Origin: Adiantum capillus-veneris | Lineage: Eukaryota; Streptophyta; Polypodiopsida; Polypodiales; Pteridaceae | Length of the DNA: 64,000 bases | Assembly: GCA_014529385.2 (NCBI GenBank) | Contig: CM043960.1 | Coordinates: 22,437,719-22,501,718, forward strand | Direction of reading: 5' to 3' | Shown: piece after piece, positions 1 through 15,800 of the stretch | Layout: each line of letters starts with the position of its first letter | How positions within the stretch are numbered: the stretch's first letter is position 1 | Translations under genes and position numbers: made by a program | Notes under the pieces: model-generated | Told to the model about the DNA's origin: nothing | Database searches by the model: none | What the model saw: only the letters and a program-made list of their open reading frames with translations

Positions 1-654
1 CACGTTGCCTAGTCCTTTTTTTTTTGGAAAACGACTCTTGCAATAGCAACGTGTATAATGCATCAAACTTGACAACTTCAGGATTTCCTTGGGTTATAAG
101 TCTCTAAGTACTAGCAAAAGTCTGGTAAGAATCTGGCAAGGCATCAAGAATAGTCTGCACAAGGGAATTTTCTGTAATGACTTCACCTGCAGAAATAAGT
201 TTCTCATTGATATCCTTGACACCAACAAGGAAAGTGTTCTTATCATCTTCCTCATGCATAATCTTCGATTCTAGCTCTTTACGCATCAATGCAATTTTAG
301 CCTCATTGCGACTTGCATAAAGACCAACCAGAATATCCCAAGCTGTTTGGCAGATTTCGTTGAACGAATGTGGGGAGTGATAGTATGCTTCACAGACAAC
401 ACAACCAATGCATGATCATGTGCATCTTTTACATCCCAACGAGCTTGCTCAGCTTTAGGCAAAACAACTCTAATAGCAGCAATCCTTGCAGCAAGACCTG
501 CAACATCCTCAACATCGCCCACATCCTCAGAACCAGGACGTACATCAATGCCCTGCACAATATTCCAGACGCCCTTCGACACAAGAACATGTTGCATCAT
601 ATAAGCCCACATAGGGTAATTTTCCCCATCCAATTTGTCCTCAATAGCAAACAT
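1..654 (-). pseudogene. Ty1/copia gag fragment (UBN2-type)
   Basis: This is the start of a copia gag protein, which would form the virus-like particle. The start codon is at 654 and the N-terminus carries the plant gag pattern: a phrase like LDGENYPMWAYMMQ, then a tryptophan-containing segment near residue 30. A frame break at about 290-330 moves the reading into a second segment with KELESKIMHEEDD and ILDALPDSYQTF, which matches the middle of UBN2 gag domains. A further stop follows near 104, and the rest of the element lies beyond the left edge. A primer site and LTR lie to the right in the expected order. The family call is firm; the copy is not coding. Confidence 0.8.
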
Positions 655-1029
655 CTGAACACATATGTGTTGTTGTCAGCCATGGTAAATGTTGCACCTA
701 ATGTGAAAACTGCCCGAAAAGAGGAGAAAGGAAGCGGGAACAACACGTGCTATATAGCACAAACCGTAGAAGACTGTAAAGGACCTGTTATGTAAAAAAT
801 AGCACTGACAAAAATTTTGCACAAAATGACGAAATAGCATGAGCAGTACTTACTGCCTGTAGTGGAAACGGAGGCTGAAATGAGCCCGAATCAAAATCTG
901 AGCAAACTGAGCTCTTTGAGTTCTCCCAAAGTTTTATTGATGAATGCTTGCCAAAGCTCATTGAAAACGGAGAAAGTGAGCAGGCGTGTGTTGGAGTTAC
1001 TGGCGACCAAGCCCGGGAGGATGCAATCT

Positions 1030-1041
1030 GCTCTGATACCA
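1030..1041 (-). other. Primer binding site, initiator-Met type (copia at left edge)
   Basis: On the minus strand this reads TGGTATCAGAGC, the standard plant site complementary to the 3' end of initiator methionine tRNA. It lies between the gag start (654) and an LTR edge starting TGTTGGAA at 1044, which fixes the polarity of the element. Confidence 0.85.
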
Positions 1042-1043
1042 AT

Positions 1044-1290
1044 TGTTGGAATTAAGGTTGTAGAAAAACACACACAGCTTGGAGAAGACGAAGGAAGCTC
1101 AAGGCACACAACAGAGAGTGTATTACTTAATGTGAAATGGAAAGATAGATATCCCTAGAATGATCGGCATATATACAATGCATGGGGGGGAAAACCTCTT
1201 AAAGAGGAAAAAAATGCCCCGGTGGTCCTAAGTGTCACACACATCACTACCACATGTATATGGTAACATATACAATCTACCATCTATAAA
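1044..1290 (-). repeat. 5' LTR of the left-edge copia, outer end uncertain
   Basis: The LTR edge next to the primer site begins TG at 1044. The far edge cannot be placed because the partner LTR is outside the window; 1290 is a guess from where LTR-like composition fades. Confidence 0.45.
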
Positions 1291-1299
1291 TAAGTCAAT

Positions 1300-6180
<4,881 letters not shown>

Positions 6181-6215
6181 GAATCACACAGACAATACAG
6201 CCAACTTTTTTCGGG

Positions 6216-6441
6216 AGCGCACACTCACCACTGTCTCCAAGGGATGTTTCTCGCCGACTATGACAACTTTATAGCTTGTTATTCTGTGTGTGTGCATGTA
6301 TAAGTGCAAGCACACGTGCATTATCTGGGAGCCCATACTCACCACTGTCCCTGAGGGATGTTTCTCACCGACTATGACCACTTTACAGCTTGTTATTCTC
6401 TGTGTGCATGTGCAAGCGCGAGCGCACATGCGTGTCTGCCG
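6216..6441. repeat. Two-copy tandem duplication, about 113 bp
   Basis: Two neighbouring copies each contain CACTCACCACTGTC or a close variant, then GGGATGTTTCTC, ACCGACTATGAC and CTTGTTATTCT, followed by a TG-rich tail. They differ at several bases. The pair lies just beyond the stop codon of the P450, so it could be in its 3' UTR. Confidence 0.8.
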
Positions 6442-6604
6442 GTGGAATTGCGAGATCAATATTAGGAGCTTGACGGAGCTTCAGAACGCCAAAAAAAATG
6501 TGATGTACAAGTTTGCCATGTACCAAGTGTGGTGTAAAACCTTGTATACCTGTAGGTACTTTGACCATGTCTTGAAGAGATGCCATTTCTTTGATTGGAC
6601 ACTA

Positions 6605-8269
6605 TCATCTTGGAAGAACATTAACTCTTAACCCGGCCTCTGACATGTGCAAGGTGAGCATGACCTTGTACTGAACATTGTGTCCATCAACAATCTCAAA
6701 CCTAAAAAAACTGAGCAGAATTGCCACTGTGACTTTCATTTGTAACATTGCAAAATCCTTGCCCAAACACATGCGTGGTCCAGCCTGCTAGAAGAGGTGT
6801 ACATCAATACATTTGGTGATGAAGCTGCTGTTTTTTGCTACGACAAAACTTACCCAGAATGCAGGAAACTTGAAAGGAGATTCCTGCTCACAAATCCCAT
6901 TTTTGATGAAGCGTTCAGGCTTAAACTCCTCTGCATCCTCTCCCCATAAAAAAGTCATTCGCCCCATGGCATACGTAGCTACAACAACACAATCACCCTT
7001 CGTTACGATCATCCCATCAGGATATACATCTCTTCCTTGTGCCTCTCGGAGATCCTGCAAACAGCGTGTTGCCTTCAGAACTCGTAAAGCAATCACAGAG
7101 TTTTGATAGCCTTTGGCACAATTCTTACAAGGGGTACTGGAGGGTACAATCGAAGAGTTTCTTGTAAACACGCCTGCAGATATGGCATTCTACTAAGCTT
7201 CTCATATGTTAGAAGCTTCGCAAAACGGTGTATCTGACTCTCAGATGGAAAGCTACCTCTTGGCACTCCTTCGATAAAACCCTCAGGCTCAATTTGAGAC
7301 AATTCCTCCACTAGCTTCTCTTGTACACGAGGATATTTACATATACAATACAGGAACCAAGAAAGCGTAAGTGCGGTTGTGTCGCGCCCTGCGATTATGA
7401 AGTTCAGGATAATATCCCTTATTTGTTGATCTGTATACCGCTCAGAATCGACTTCACCAGCAGCCAGAAACCTTGAGAGAAGGTCATGTCTCTTCTGGAC
7501 ATAACATCAGCTTAAATAGCATCATGAGCTGGTAAATGCTTGTAATATCTGTAAAAACAAAGAGAATTGAAGCGCCTTACAATGTCCTCGTTTTCCTTTA
7601 AAACCTCTTTTCTTCTCTGCTCAATAAAAGAATACACAATACTGTCCAAGGTTGCAACATCTTTGGCGAACTTGACTTCTTTACCCACTTTCAGCCACCT
7701 TTTGAACTTCCAAAGAGGATCAACATATCGAACAAACATCATAGCATTGCAGTCATCAAAAGCATTAACAAATGCAAGCTGTTCAGCTGGTGGAGTCTTT
7801 TGCAAGGTTGACATGTCCAAGCCAAACCCAACTTTACAATACGAATCGAAAAGAAGCCGCAGAAAAACATCCTGCAAAACCCCATATCACAAACATAATG
7901 CAAAGCAGAGTGAACGCAGAGGATATACACCCGAATAGCCAGGAAATGAGAAATGACTGACAGAAGAACCACACAGGCTAGTTGACAGAACCTTCACAAT
8001 CTTACCTGCATCTCCACCAAACTTCCACCACTGCACTCAATTATTAGGAATTTTACCAGTTTTATGGCATTTTCAAGGAAAGCCAGTTCACAAAATTCTC
8101 TAAGGTGTTTCGACGCAAACTCGTAGCTCGCAATCTTGCGCTGACGTTTCCATCTCGAACCATCAACACTGAAAATTCCATCCCCAAAAACCTCTTCTTG
8201 TATATCATGAGTAAACTTTCCCTGACATGTAGCATAGAAACTCGAATCTTCAGTAACATTGCTCAAACC
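6605..8269 (-). CDS. CYP704-like cytochrome P450, five 3' exons (first exon not seen)
   Basis: A membrane-bound haem monooxygenase; CYP704 proteins hydroxylate fatty acids, often for sporopollenin or cutin precursors. Exons on the minus strand are 8269-8006, 7871-7581, 7494-7129, 7054-6854 and 6784-6605. All introns are GT-AG and in phase 0, and about 433 codons stay open to TGA at 6605. Landmarks in order: GDGIF...DG..W..QRK..S.EFAS, the C-helix region that points to CYP704/CYP86-type; the I-helix AGRDTT; the K-helix ETLRLYP with its ExxR; AMGRM..LWG; and the haem site AGPRMCLGKDFA, with the cysteine ligand. The first exon shown could instead begin at 8221, where an AG precedes GGAAAG; this fits the usual family sequence better. 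About 100 N-terminal residues, including the membrane anchor, are missing. Upstream lies only repeat DNA, so the gene is either truncated or has a very long first intron. Confidence 0.85.
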
Positions 8270-8329
8270 CTAGAAAAACATTATACAAATCCAAAAGAAA
8301 AATTAGGTACAAACATTTCATGAGTTGTG

Positions 8330-8750
8330 TGCATTATTCTCCTTTTTGAATGAAAGGAGCCCCCGTCAGGAATCTTTTCAAAAGAAAAACAACTACTGAA
8401 ACTTGATCCCGCACAAAGAAATACACTCTTTAATTGGCTTCTAAGTTAGGAGAGGGCTTGCACTTCAATAAGACACCAAAGCCCATGTTGGTTAATCGTT
8501 TGATGTGTCTATAATACACACATCATAAACTAACAGAGGACACAGGACAGTAAATGGATGCCAACTGATTAGTACAAATGTAAGAAGTTGTTAAGCAAGA
8601 AACTGTTCAGTGAAATGCTCACTTTTTTCCTCAGGATGGATGCTAACACCTCTAATCTTCTCACATGGAATATAGAATCAAGATTGCAAGCTTCTATGAG
8701 CACCAAATAGAGGATGCCCTTTTGAGCCTTGAAGTAACTAGATATATCAA
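8330..8750. other. Intergenic or intronic gap
   Basis: No gene, repeat motif or P450 first exon was recognised here. If the P450 is intact this is part of its first intron. Confidence 0.5.
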
Positions 8751-8799
8751 GTTAAAAGCTTGGCTGCAAATAACTCCAACTGGGGTGAAAACGTAAATC

Positions 8800-9225
8800 T
8801 ACAAGAGTCATGATTGTGTGATAATTCCCAAGAATCATGGGATTTCCTGACTTGAAGATAGGCACAGTCGTGGACATACTCCAAGTCTCAAGAAAACCCT
8901 CATACATGGCTCGATTAAACATCATAGCAAGAAGCTCTGCAAGCATATCTCTAGCATGGATGAAATGCTCTACTACCAAACCATCATGATCATGTGCTCT
9001 CCCTGTCTTCATCTTGTCAATGGATTTCCTTACCCTTTCAGCAGTAAAGAAAGTACACGTCTCTGGGCATGTCTCTGGTGGGTCCGGCAAAGGTGGCTGC
9101 CCTGATGCTGTGTAGAGAGATGTGGCATATTTCCCCCATGTCTCTGTGGAGGTGATGGGTGGTGGTGGTGAATGCTCCTGAAATAGCCTCTATGCCTCGC
9201 CTGAGTCCTAACTCATAAATAGCTC
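8800..9225 (-). pseudogene. LINE reverse-transcriptase fragment (LINE-4)
   Basis: On the minus strand the segment reads as the N-terminal part of a non-LTR reverse transcriptase: F.AERVRKSI.KMK.GRA.D.DGL, then LAELLAMMFNRAM, then STTVPI.KSGNP....NYHTIM. These are RT blocks 0 to 2. It ends before the catalytic YADD, and stops are present further upstream. The block wording matches LINE-3, so both belong to related LINE families. Confidence 0.75.
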
Positions 9226-9255
9226 ACACACACACACACACACAGGGGGAGGGGG

Positions 9256-9330
9256 GGGGGGATGAAATGAAATGTTATATTAACATCTTCAAAAGGCCAA
9301 AATGACCTATGAGACCAAAAGGTTACATCC
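9256..9330 (-). mobile_element. LINE 3' end (LINE-1 remnant)
   Basis: A stretch with CATCTTCAAAAGGCCAAAAT and GACCTATGAGACCAAAAGGT is nearly the same as the 3' ends of LINE-2 and LINE-3. On the minus strand it ends in a short TTTCA repeat followed by a run of C. Only about 70 bp is shared. Confidence 0.7.
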
Positions 9331-9561
9331 ATGTGGCCGCTAGGGCAATGTCTCGGAAACATAAAAATAAAAATAATGAGCGTACCTAGGGTGGGTAGGT
9401 ATGTAAGCCTACCCCACATCATCATTATCATCATCAGCAACACATAATACATCATCTCAATCGAGCTCGGTCCCCCCAAAGAGTTGACTATGGACAACAT
9501 TGAGGCAGTCCATGAGAGAGTTCATGGGATGATCGCCATTGTACTCTTCATGTCGCTCAAC

Positions 9562-9564
<3 letters not shown>

Positions 9565-9629
<65 letters not shown>

Positions 9630-9650
9630 AGAAGAAGAAGAAGAAGAAGA
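9565..9650. repeat. (GA)n then (GAA)n microsatellite
   Basis: About 31 GA units are followed by eight GAA-type units. A 25-bp phrase at its left edge (TGTCGCTCAACGATGAGAGA) recurs at about 9737 with one change, just before the LINE-2 tail. Confidence 0.95.
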
Positions 9651-9763
9651 GAGTTTTAATGTCGTAGGAAACTATCCCAAGAGACCTTAAAGATCTAGCC
9701 AACGAGGAGAGTTGAACTCAAGACTTGTCCTCCTCATGTCGTTCAACGATGAGAGAGAGAAAA

Positions 9764-10756
9764 TGAAATGAAATGAAATGTTATATAACGTCTTCAAAAG
9801 GCCAAAGTGACCTATGAGACCAGAAAGTTACAATGTGGTGGATCTGATACAAAGTCAGAGTAACAAGATGACAAAATGACAAAATAAAATACTATGGAAT
9901 CCTAAACTGCTAGGTGTGAACTAAGCAGCTAGCTGGGATAGCTAGATCACAAGAGATCCAGCATCGGTCACTGGCGGATCTCATCGATCTCCTCCATGGT
10001 CAGTAGTCTGACCGGGCGTCGTGCATGTTGGGCCAAAGTGATCCGAATCCTCTGATGCAGCCTCCGTCGATGCTTTGTAGTCCTCCGCAGTCGTGGACGT
10101 ATGGATCTCCCCAACTCGGTTGCTCGGTCGATCAATGTGCCTCTGGTGTGAGGTGACGAGCTCTGCTGTGGTAGTAGCTCCTCCGGGTGTCCAGTCGCAG
10201 CTTTGAAGAAGTCTCTGATCTGTCTCTGAGACTGGCTACCTCTCCTCTCATCAAGCTCTCTCTGTGTCTGTGCAGCTCGAGCAAAAACAAGCCCAAGCAT
10301 CTCTGATCCTTGTATCGCATGACTCTGGAGAGTGGTCCAAAGCCCTCTCTGAACAAGCAATGGAAGCGGCCTCGCATCATGTAGTAGACGGGGCAGTGGC
10401 ATTTGTAGTGCAAGTCTCTCTCAGGCTCGATATCGCACAGGGGGCATGTCCTGGCCTCTGCTGGTACTCCGCTGTATCTCCCAGTCTCGATCCGCAACTG
10501 GTGTGAAGATGTGCGTATCTGGCCAGTAGCACATCGTATCCCATGAGACAAGTGGGTGTCCATGTATCTGGGCCTCGTCACAAAACCGTCCTCCATAAGC
10601 TGGAGAAGATGCTCTATGTAGAAAGCCATCTTCGTGCCCAGCTCCTGTGCTGGCTGTATCCATGTCCTCCTGGTGTCTAGCTGAGTTAGGTCCTGGCGGA
10701 TGAGCCTGGTGATCTTGGACTGTGTAAGAGTCAGAGAGGGTGCATCCAGTGAGTAC
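9764..10756 (-). pseudogene. LINE-2, 5'-truncated: ORF2 C-terminus and 3' UTR
   Basis: The minus strand encodes the C-terminal region of a LINE polyprotein. It has a run ending RIETGRYSGVPAEARTCPLC, then a spaced H...CHCPVYYMMRGRF, a Cys/His knuckle of the kind found near the end of CR1/L2-like and related LINE ORF2 proteins. A frameshift near 10130-10400 splits the reading and the last segment stops at 9968. The 3' UTR (9785-9967) carries the same motif as LINE-1 and LINE-3 and ends in three to four TTTCA units. The 5' side is lost at the junction with LINE-3. Confidence 0.75.
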
Positions 10757-10757
10757 T

Positions 10758-10783
10758 AGAAGAGAGAGAGAGAGAGAGAGAAA
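10758..10783. repeat. (GA)n tract at the LINE-3 3' junction
   Basis: About 12 GA units abut the TTTCA-type tail of LINE-3. Similar GA/TC tracts lie near the LINE-2 tail. Confidence 0.9.
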
Positions 10784-11004
10784 TGAAATGTAATATTAAC
10801 GTCTTCAAAAGGCCAAAATGACCTATGAGACCAAAAGGTTACATGTGGTGAATCTAATACCAGGTCTGGGTTCAAAAAGTACAAAGAATGAAAAGAAAAT
10901 AGTAAGTAGGGGTGGGGTGAAAGCTAATACAAAGGGGGAAAAAACGGTGAGCTGATACAATGGAGCTCTCTGACAGTCGAGGCATCATATACATATACAT
11001 CAGC
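10781..11004 (-). mobile_element. LINE-3 3' UTR and tail (split by the hAT)
   Basis: The segment begins on its outer side with AAATGAAATG, followed by the shared LINE 3' motif. The sequence at 10995-11004 (TATACATCAG) recurs at 27594-27603, so this is the outer part of the LINE that continues on the far side of the hAT transposon. Confidence 0.7.
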
Positions 11005-11306
11005 ATAGTGGTCTCGTACGGTCCCATACGTTTTGTACGCGTACGATGATGTGCGTTACTAAACGAACTAAAAAAATTATGATGTACGATGACGTTATGT
11101 ACGTTCAAAATTAAAAAAACAAATAATTCTCAAGTCTAAGGCTTAGGCCTTAAAGAAACTTAACATTTGTATAGATTACAAGTTACAATACTACAATGTA
11201 AAGAGTCAAGACTCAAAGACTAAAGAGAATGAGCATTACATAAACCAAAATGATCATTGATAAGTAGAGAGTCAAGACTCAAGATGATACAAAAAAGTGG
11301 GGGGAC

Positions 11307-12781
11307 TGTCACCAGCGTGTGACTACTATCTATCCTTTTTGTTGATTTCTTTTTTATTATTTATTCATTTTCACTTTTTGGAAACACCTCTCGGGAAATC
11401 TAACTGCCCTGCATTGCATAGCTAGTGTGGAACTGTTCAGAGGGAGTCTAGGCCTGAGGGCAAGAGAGCACTAAGGTTGGACAAAGACTATGGTTAGCCA
11501 AAGTGGGGTCATTGACTAGCCAAAGTGGAATCCTTTGCTACAGAGGCTACATTTCAGTTCTGGGTGTGGCTGCAGTGTACAAGGGGGTCAGATGACCTAG
11601 AAAGATACAATGGCAACATCTCATAAAATTTAGGGAACTGCTATTTTGGGACCTGAAAATGTGTTCGCGTCATTACCTCCCGAATGACAAAGGGAACATT
11701 TTATTACTCTGCCGTGAAGTCAACTGGGCAACCGGTCGGGAGATTTTTAGGCGGCAACCCCGAAACGGGAAATGGCTTGTAAATGTGCCAAGTGGCACAT
11801 TTCTGTGCAGTTTCCTCATGCAAGAGAAGGGGGCGCTGATTTTAGAGAGGAGAAGGCTCATTTTATCTCTGTCACAGGTTGAGAGCTTCAATGGAGTGCT
11901 TGCTTACCTCTTATGTACAGTGCGGTGCCAGGAGTGATGCCCTGCACACTACACACTGCCCTCTCTCTCCCCTATGGCACTATGTTATGCCCCTCTAGTG
12001 GGCTTTTCATTTGACCAATGTACAGTTGTGTGGGTTCATGCGCGATTGCCGAGGCAAGAGCCTCTTGCACAGGTACTGGATTAGCTAGCGGCTAATCCCC
12101 CGCAGGTACAGGTGATTCGGAGAGGTTTCACGTGCGAAATCTCGTCCGATTCAAAGGGCAAGTAGCCCTACAGGTGCGGGAGCTCGAGGACTTGCTACGG
12201 ATGCGACCGGCACGCAAAACGGAGCCCGAAACAGTGAATTACAGCCTGCTGTGTATTTTTGCAGGTTTAGGGTTTTGGCCCTAAACGGACCCTAACACCC
12301 CCAGGAGGTTCGGGGACGCAAGGGGACCGCTGTACAAGTGATCTGGCGCATTTTCGGGGCAGAAAACAGAGAATTCAGCGTGCTGCAGATTCTCGCCAGG
12401 TTTTGTAAAGTGTCCGAATGCGTCGGGAAAGTCAATTAATGCGTGGGAATACTGATTGTAAAGGGTCCTAGTACATTTATGCTGCCGAAACCGGGCCAGA
12501 ACAATTAAAATTCAGCCAAGACTGTGCGGGGCAGCTTGTAGGGAACCACAGCTTTTATTCCCTCTGTTAAAGAATAAAGAAATACCGAAAGGGACGCCTA
12601 ATTTAGGGACCAGTTTGGTGTCGGTCTTCTCGTACACGTGCAATCTAGCAGCCTGTATCCCTGTCCCCTTTGTTGTGTCTTGAAAGTACAGGTAAAGTGG
12701 GCGACAAATTAAATGGGTGAAAGAAAATAAAGTTTAAGTCTAAGGTCTACCGCCCTTTTTGGATTGAACAGGCCGGTTTCA
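11307..12781 (+). repeat. 5' LTR of gypsy A
   Basis: 1475 bp, TG...CA. Compared with the 3' LTR it has an extra stretch near 11727-11752 and a longer segment near 12711-12755. It has AATAAA at 12573, followed by the conserved GAAATACCGAAAGG motif shared with B and C. Confidence 0.95.
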
Positions 12782-12800
12782 TGGTTCCATTGCCGGGATT
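12782..12800 (+). other. Primer binding site of gypsy A (degenerate Asp-tRNA type?)
   Basis: Immediately after the LTR the sequence is TGGTTCCATTGCCGGGAT. It differs from the common plant aspartate-tRNA site (TGGCGCCGTTGCCGGGGA) at a few positions and is clearly not the initiator-Met site. The tRNA assignment is inference. Confidence 0.6.
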
Positions 12801-12887
12801 AAATCACTTTTTCCCATAGAAGTGAGCCTTGGTCAGTTTGGGCTTGAGACACAAGGGATCATAGACCAAACACAGGGAATTGCAATT

Positions 12888-15800
12888 ATGGCTGACAGAC
12901 CAGATGATGTGACTGAAGAGGTTTCCTCTTCGCAGGGTCAACAGACACATGAAGTGGGTGAGTCCTCAAGACCACCACAGACGGATGATGATATATTCAG
13001 GACCCAGTTGGCTACTGTTGTGGCTATGTTCACACAAGTAATGCAGAACCCGAGGTTTTTAGCCTTTCTGCAACCTCCTCTTCCGTCTCAGCAAGTTGGG
13101 TCACTGGATCATATTCAAAAGCCTGTTAAGGCTCAAGCACAGATGATTCATACTGCAGAGTCAATGGAAACACTTGCACACTTGACGCAGAATATGCAGT
13201 CTCCACAACCTGTGCCTAAGGTGTAAGAAGAGGTGGCTGAGATGCCAGTCTTTCAAGCTGTACCAGTTCAGCCAGCCACTTTTCAGCAGCCTATAACTGG
13301 TTCTAATGGGCAGGGAAGCAACCCACACGCTATGCAACAAGTCTTCCCACCATCTTCAGTACACCCTGGCTATTTTGGAGGTGGATCGGTATTCCAGAGC
13401 ATGGCTGGTCATGCAACTGGAAATCAGTTTTACACGCCAGGAATAGTGTTCGGGGGTGCTTAAACAATGATACCTGACCCCATGTATGGTGTCACCGGCA
13501 TGCTACCACGGTTTCAAAGCAATCAGGGCCAATTTGGGATGTCACAGGCAAACTTTGGTATGGCTGGAATTACAAATCAACAACCAAATATGGCATATCC
13601 AGGTCAACTTAATAGCGGCCAAGCAACACAGATGAACCCTAACAGTGTTCCCATGTTTCAGTCACTTCCATATGACGACTTAACGCCGCTGGAGAGGCCA
13701 ACTCCGTACAAAGAAGGTGGCAAAGGTGTGACATTCACGACCTTTACAGGGTTTGATGACAGGAAGAAGGCTCTCATTCCTCCAGCAATTTGACAAGGCC
13801 TATGCAAGGGGAAACTTTACAGAGGCTTCAAAGGTCCGCAAGGCAACCACTTTCTTGACAGGGAATGCGGGACAATGGTGGACAACTTTATTGCTTCAAG
13901 GGCAAGCTCCGGCCACATGGATTTACTTCAAGCAGATTTTTGCAACAGCATGGTTATCTGATGACTTTGAAGCCGATGTCATGACAGAATGGCACCAGCT
14001 TAATGCTGCCACTTGCAAGAATCTGGATGACTACAATCGGAAGTTTTGAAAAGCTCTACTTCCAGTAACTTCCTATAGGTTTGTGCCATTGATAGAACAG
14101 ATTGAAAAATATTGTTGTGGCCTACCCAAAGGATTGAGAAAGTACTGCACGAAGACCAAAGTCACTACTTTGACGCAGCTCATCGAGGTAGCAAACACTG
14201 GCAATGGTTTGCTCAAGGGAGAAGATTGTGAATTTAATACTCGCGTCAGGGAAGGATCAGCCAAGAAAAATTCAGCGAAGAAGTACGTTCCCAATGAGGT
14301 TCCTAAAGGGACTCAGGAGCCAGCCAACGCAGGGAAAGGCAAAGCTACGGCTGAATCAAAAAAGAGACCAACAAAGAAATGGAAAAAACGCAGTGCTTAT
14401 CTTCTTTGATCCAGGTGCCAAAGCCAACTTCATTTCCCCAGAATTGGCTTCAAAGTTGGGAATCAGACCTGAAGAGATGGGGTATACAGCAAAGGCAGGT
14501 TTGGCATGTCCTGACCATAGAGGTTGTGACACCCATCATCGGAAAGTTGCGCCTACATATCCAGTCCTATGTAGATGCTGAAGAATTTTACATCATGCCA
14601 CTGGACGGATGTGATGTGTTGCTAGGTATTCCTTGGTTGTTTCGTGTACAGGGAATCATGGATGCCTACAACAAAAAGATCATTGTACAGAGTAGGGGAA
14701 AGACTCACATTCTGGATATAAAGCTTAAAGGGGAGTCTATTCCCACTGTATCAGCTTTTGCTATTCCTTCTGTAATGAAAAAGCATCTTTCTGTGTACTT
14801 GGTTTTTGCACGTGAAGTGTCAGATTGTGATGAATCAAATTTATTTGTGCTAGATAAAGAAAGGTCAATGTTTTTACAACAGTATAGTGACTGTTTTTCC
14901 GATTCATTACCGTCTCAATTACCGCCAGAGAGACCCGAGGACCATGCGATAGATTTGGTGTCAGGCAATAGCCCACCAAATAAGCCTCCGTACAGGGTTA
15001 GTGCGGCTCAGCAGAAAGAGATAATGAGCCAAGTACAGGAGATGTTAGAAAAGGGGCTGATTCAGCCCAGTTCATCTCCATTCTGTTCTCCAGTGTTGTT
15101 GGTGCAGAAAAAGGATGACTCATGGCGTATGTGCATCGACTACCGTGCACTGAACAATAATACCATCAATAATAGGTTCCCTATACCTAGAATTGATGAT
15201 ATTCTGGACAAATTAGAAGGAGCAGCTATGTTTAGCAGGATAGATCTAAAGAGTGGGTACCATCAGATCCGCATTAGATCAGAGGATGTGCACAAGACTG
15301 CTTTTAGAACAACGTTTGGCCTTTACGAATTTTTAGTGATGCCCTTTGGTCTCACAAATGCTCCTACTACGTTCAATAGGATGATGGACAGAATTTTCCG
15401 TCCACACCAGTAGTTTGTTGGTACATTCTTTGACGACATGATAGTCTACTCAAAGAATGAAGAGGAGCATAGGCATCACTTGGCCATTGTATTCAAAGAG
15501 CTACGCAGCCATAGGTTGCTCATCAATGCAAAGAAAAGTGAATTTTTTCTGGAAGAGATTCATTTTCTGGGACACATTGTCTCAAAGGATGGTGTTAGAA
15601 TGGATCCTGCTAAAGTTGAAGCGATCAAGTCATGGCCAGATTTGAAGACGGTGCACGATGTCCGAAGCTTCCTGGGACTATGCTCCTATTACAGAAGGTT
15701 TATCCGAAATTTCGCTGAAATTGCTTCACCTTTACATGCTCTTCAAAAGAAGGCAGTCACCTTTAGATGGACACAGAAAGAGATTTCAGCTTTTAATCTC

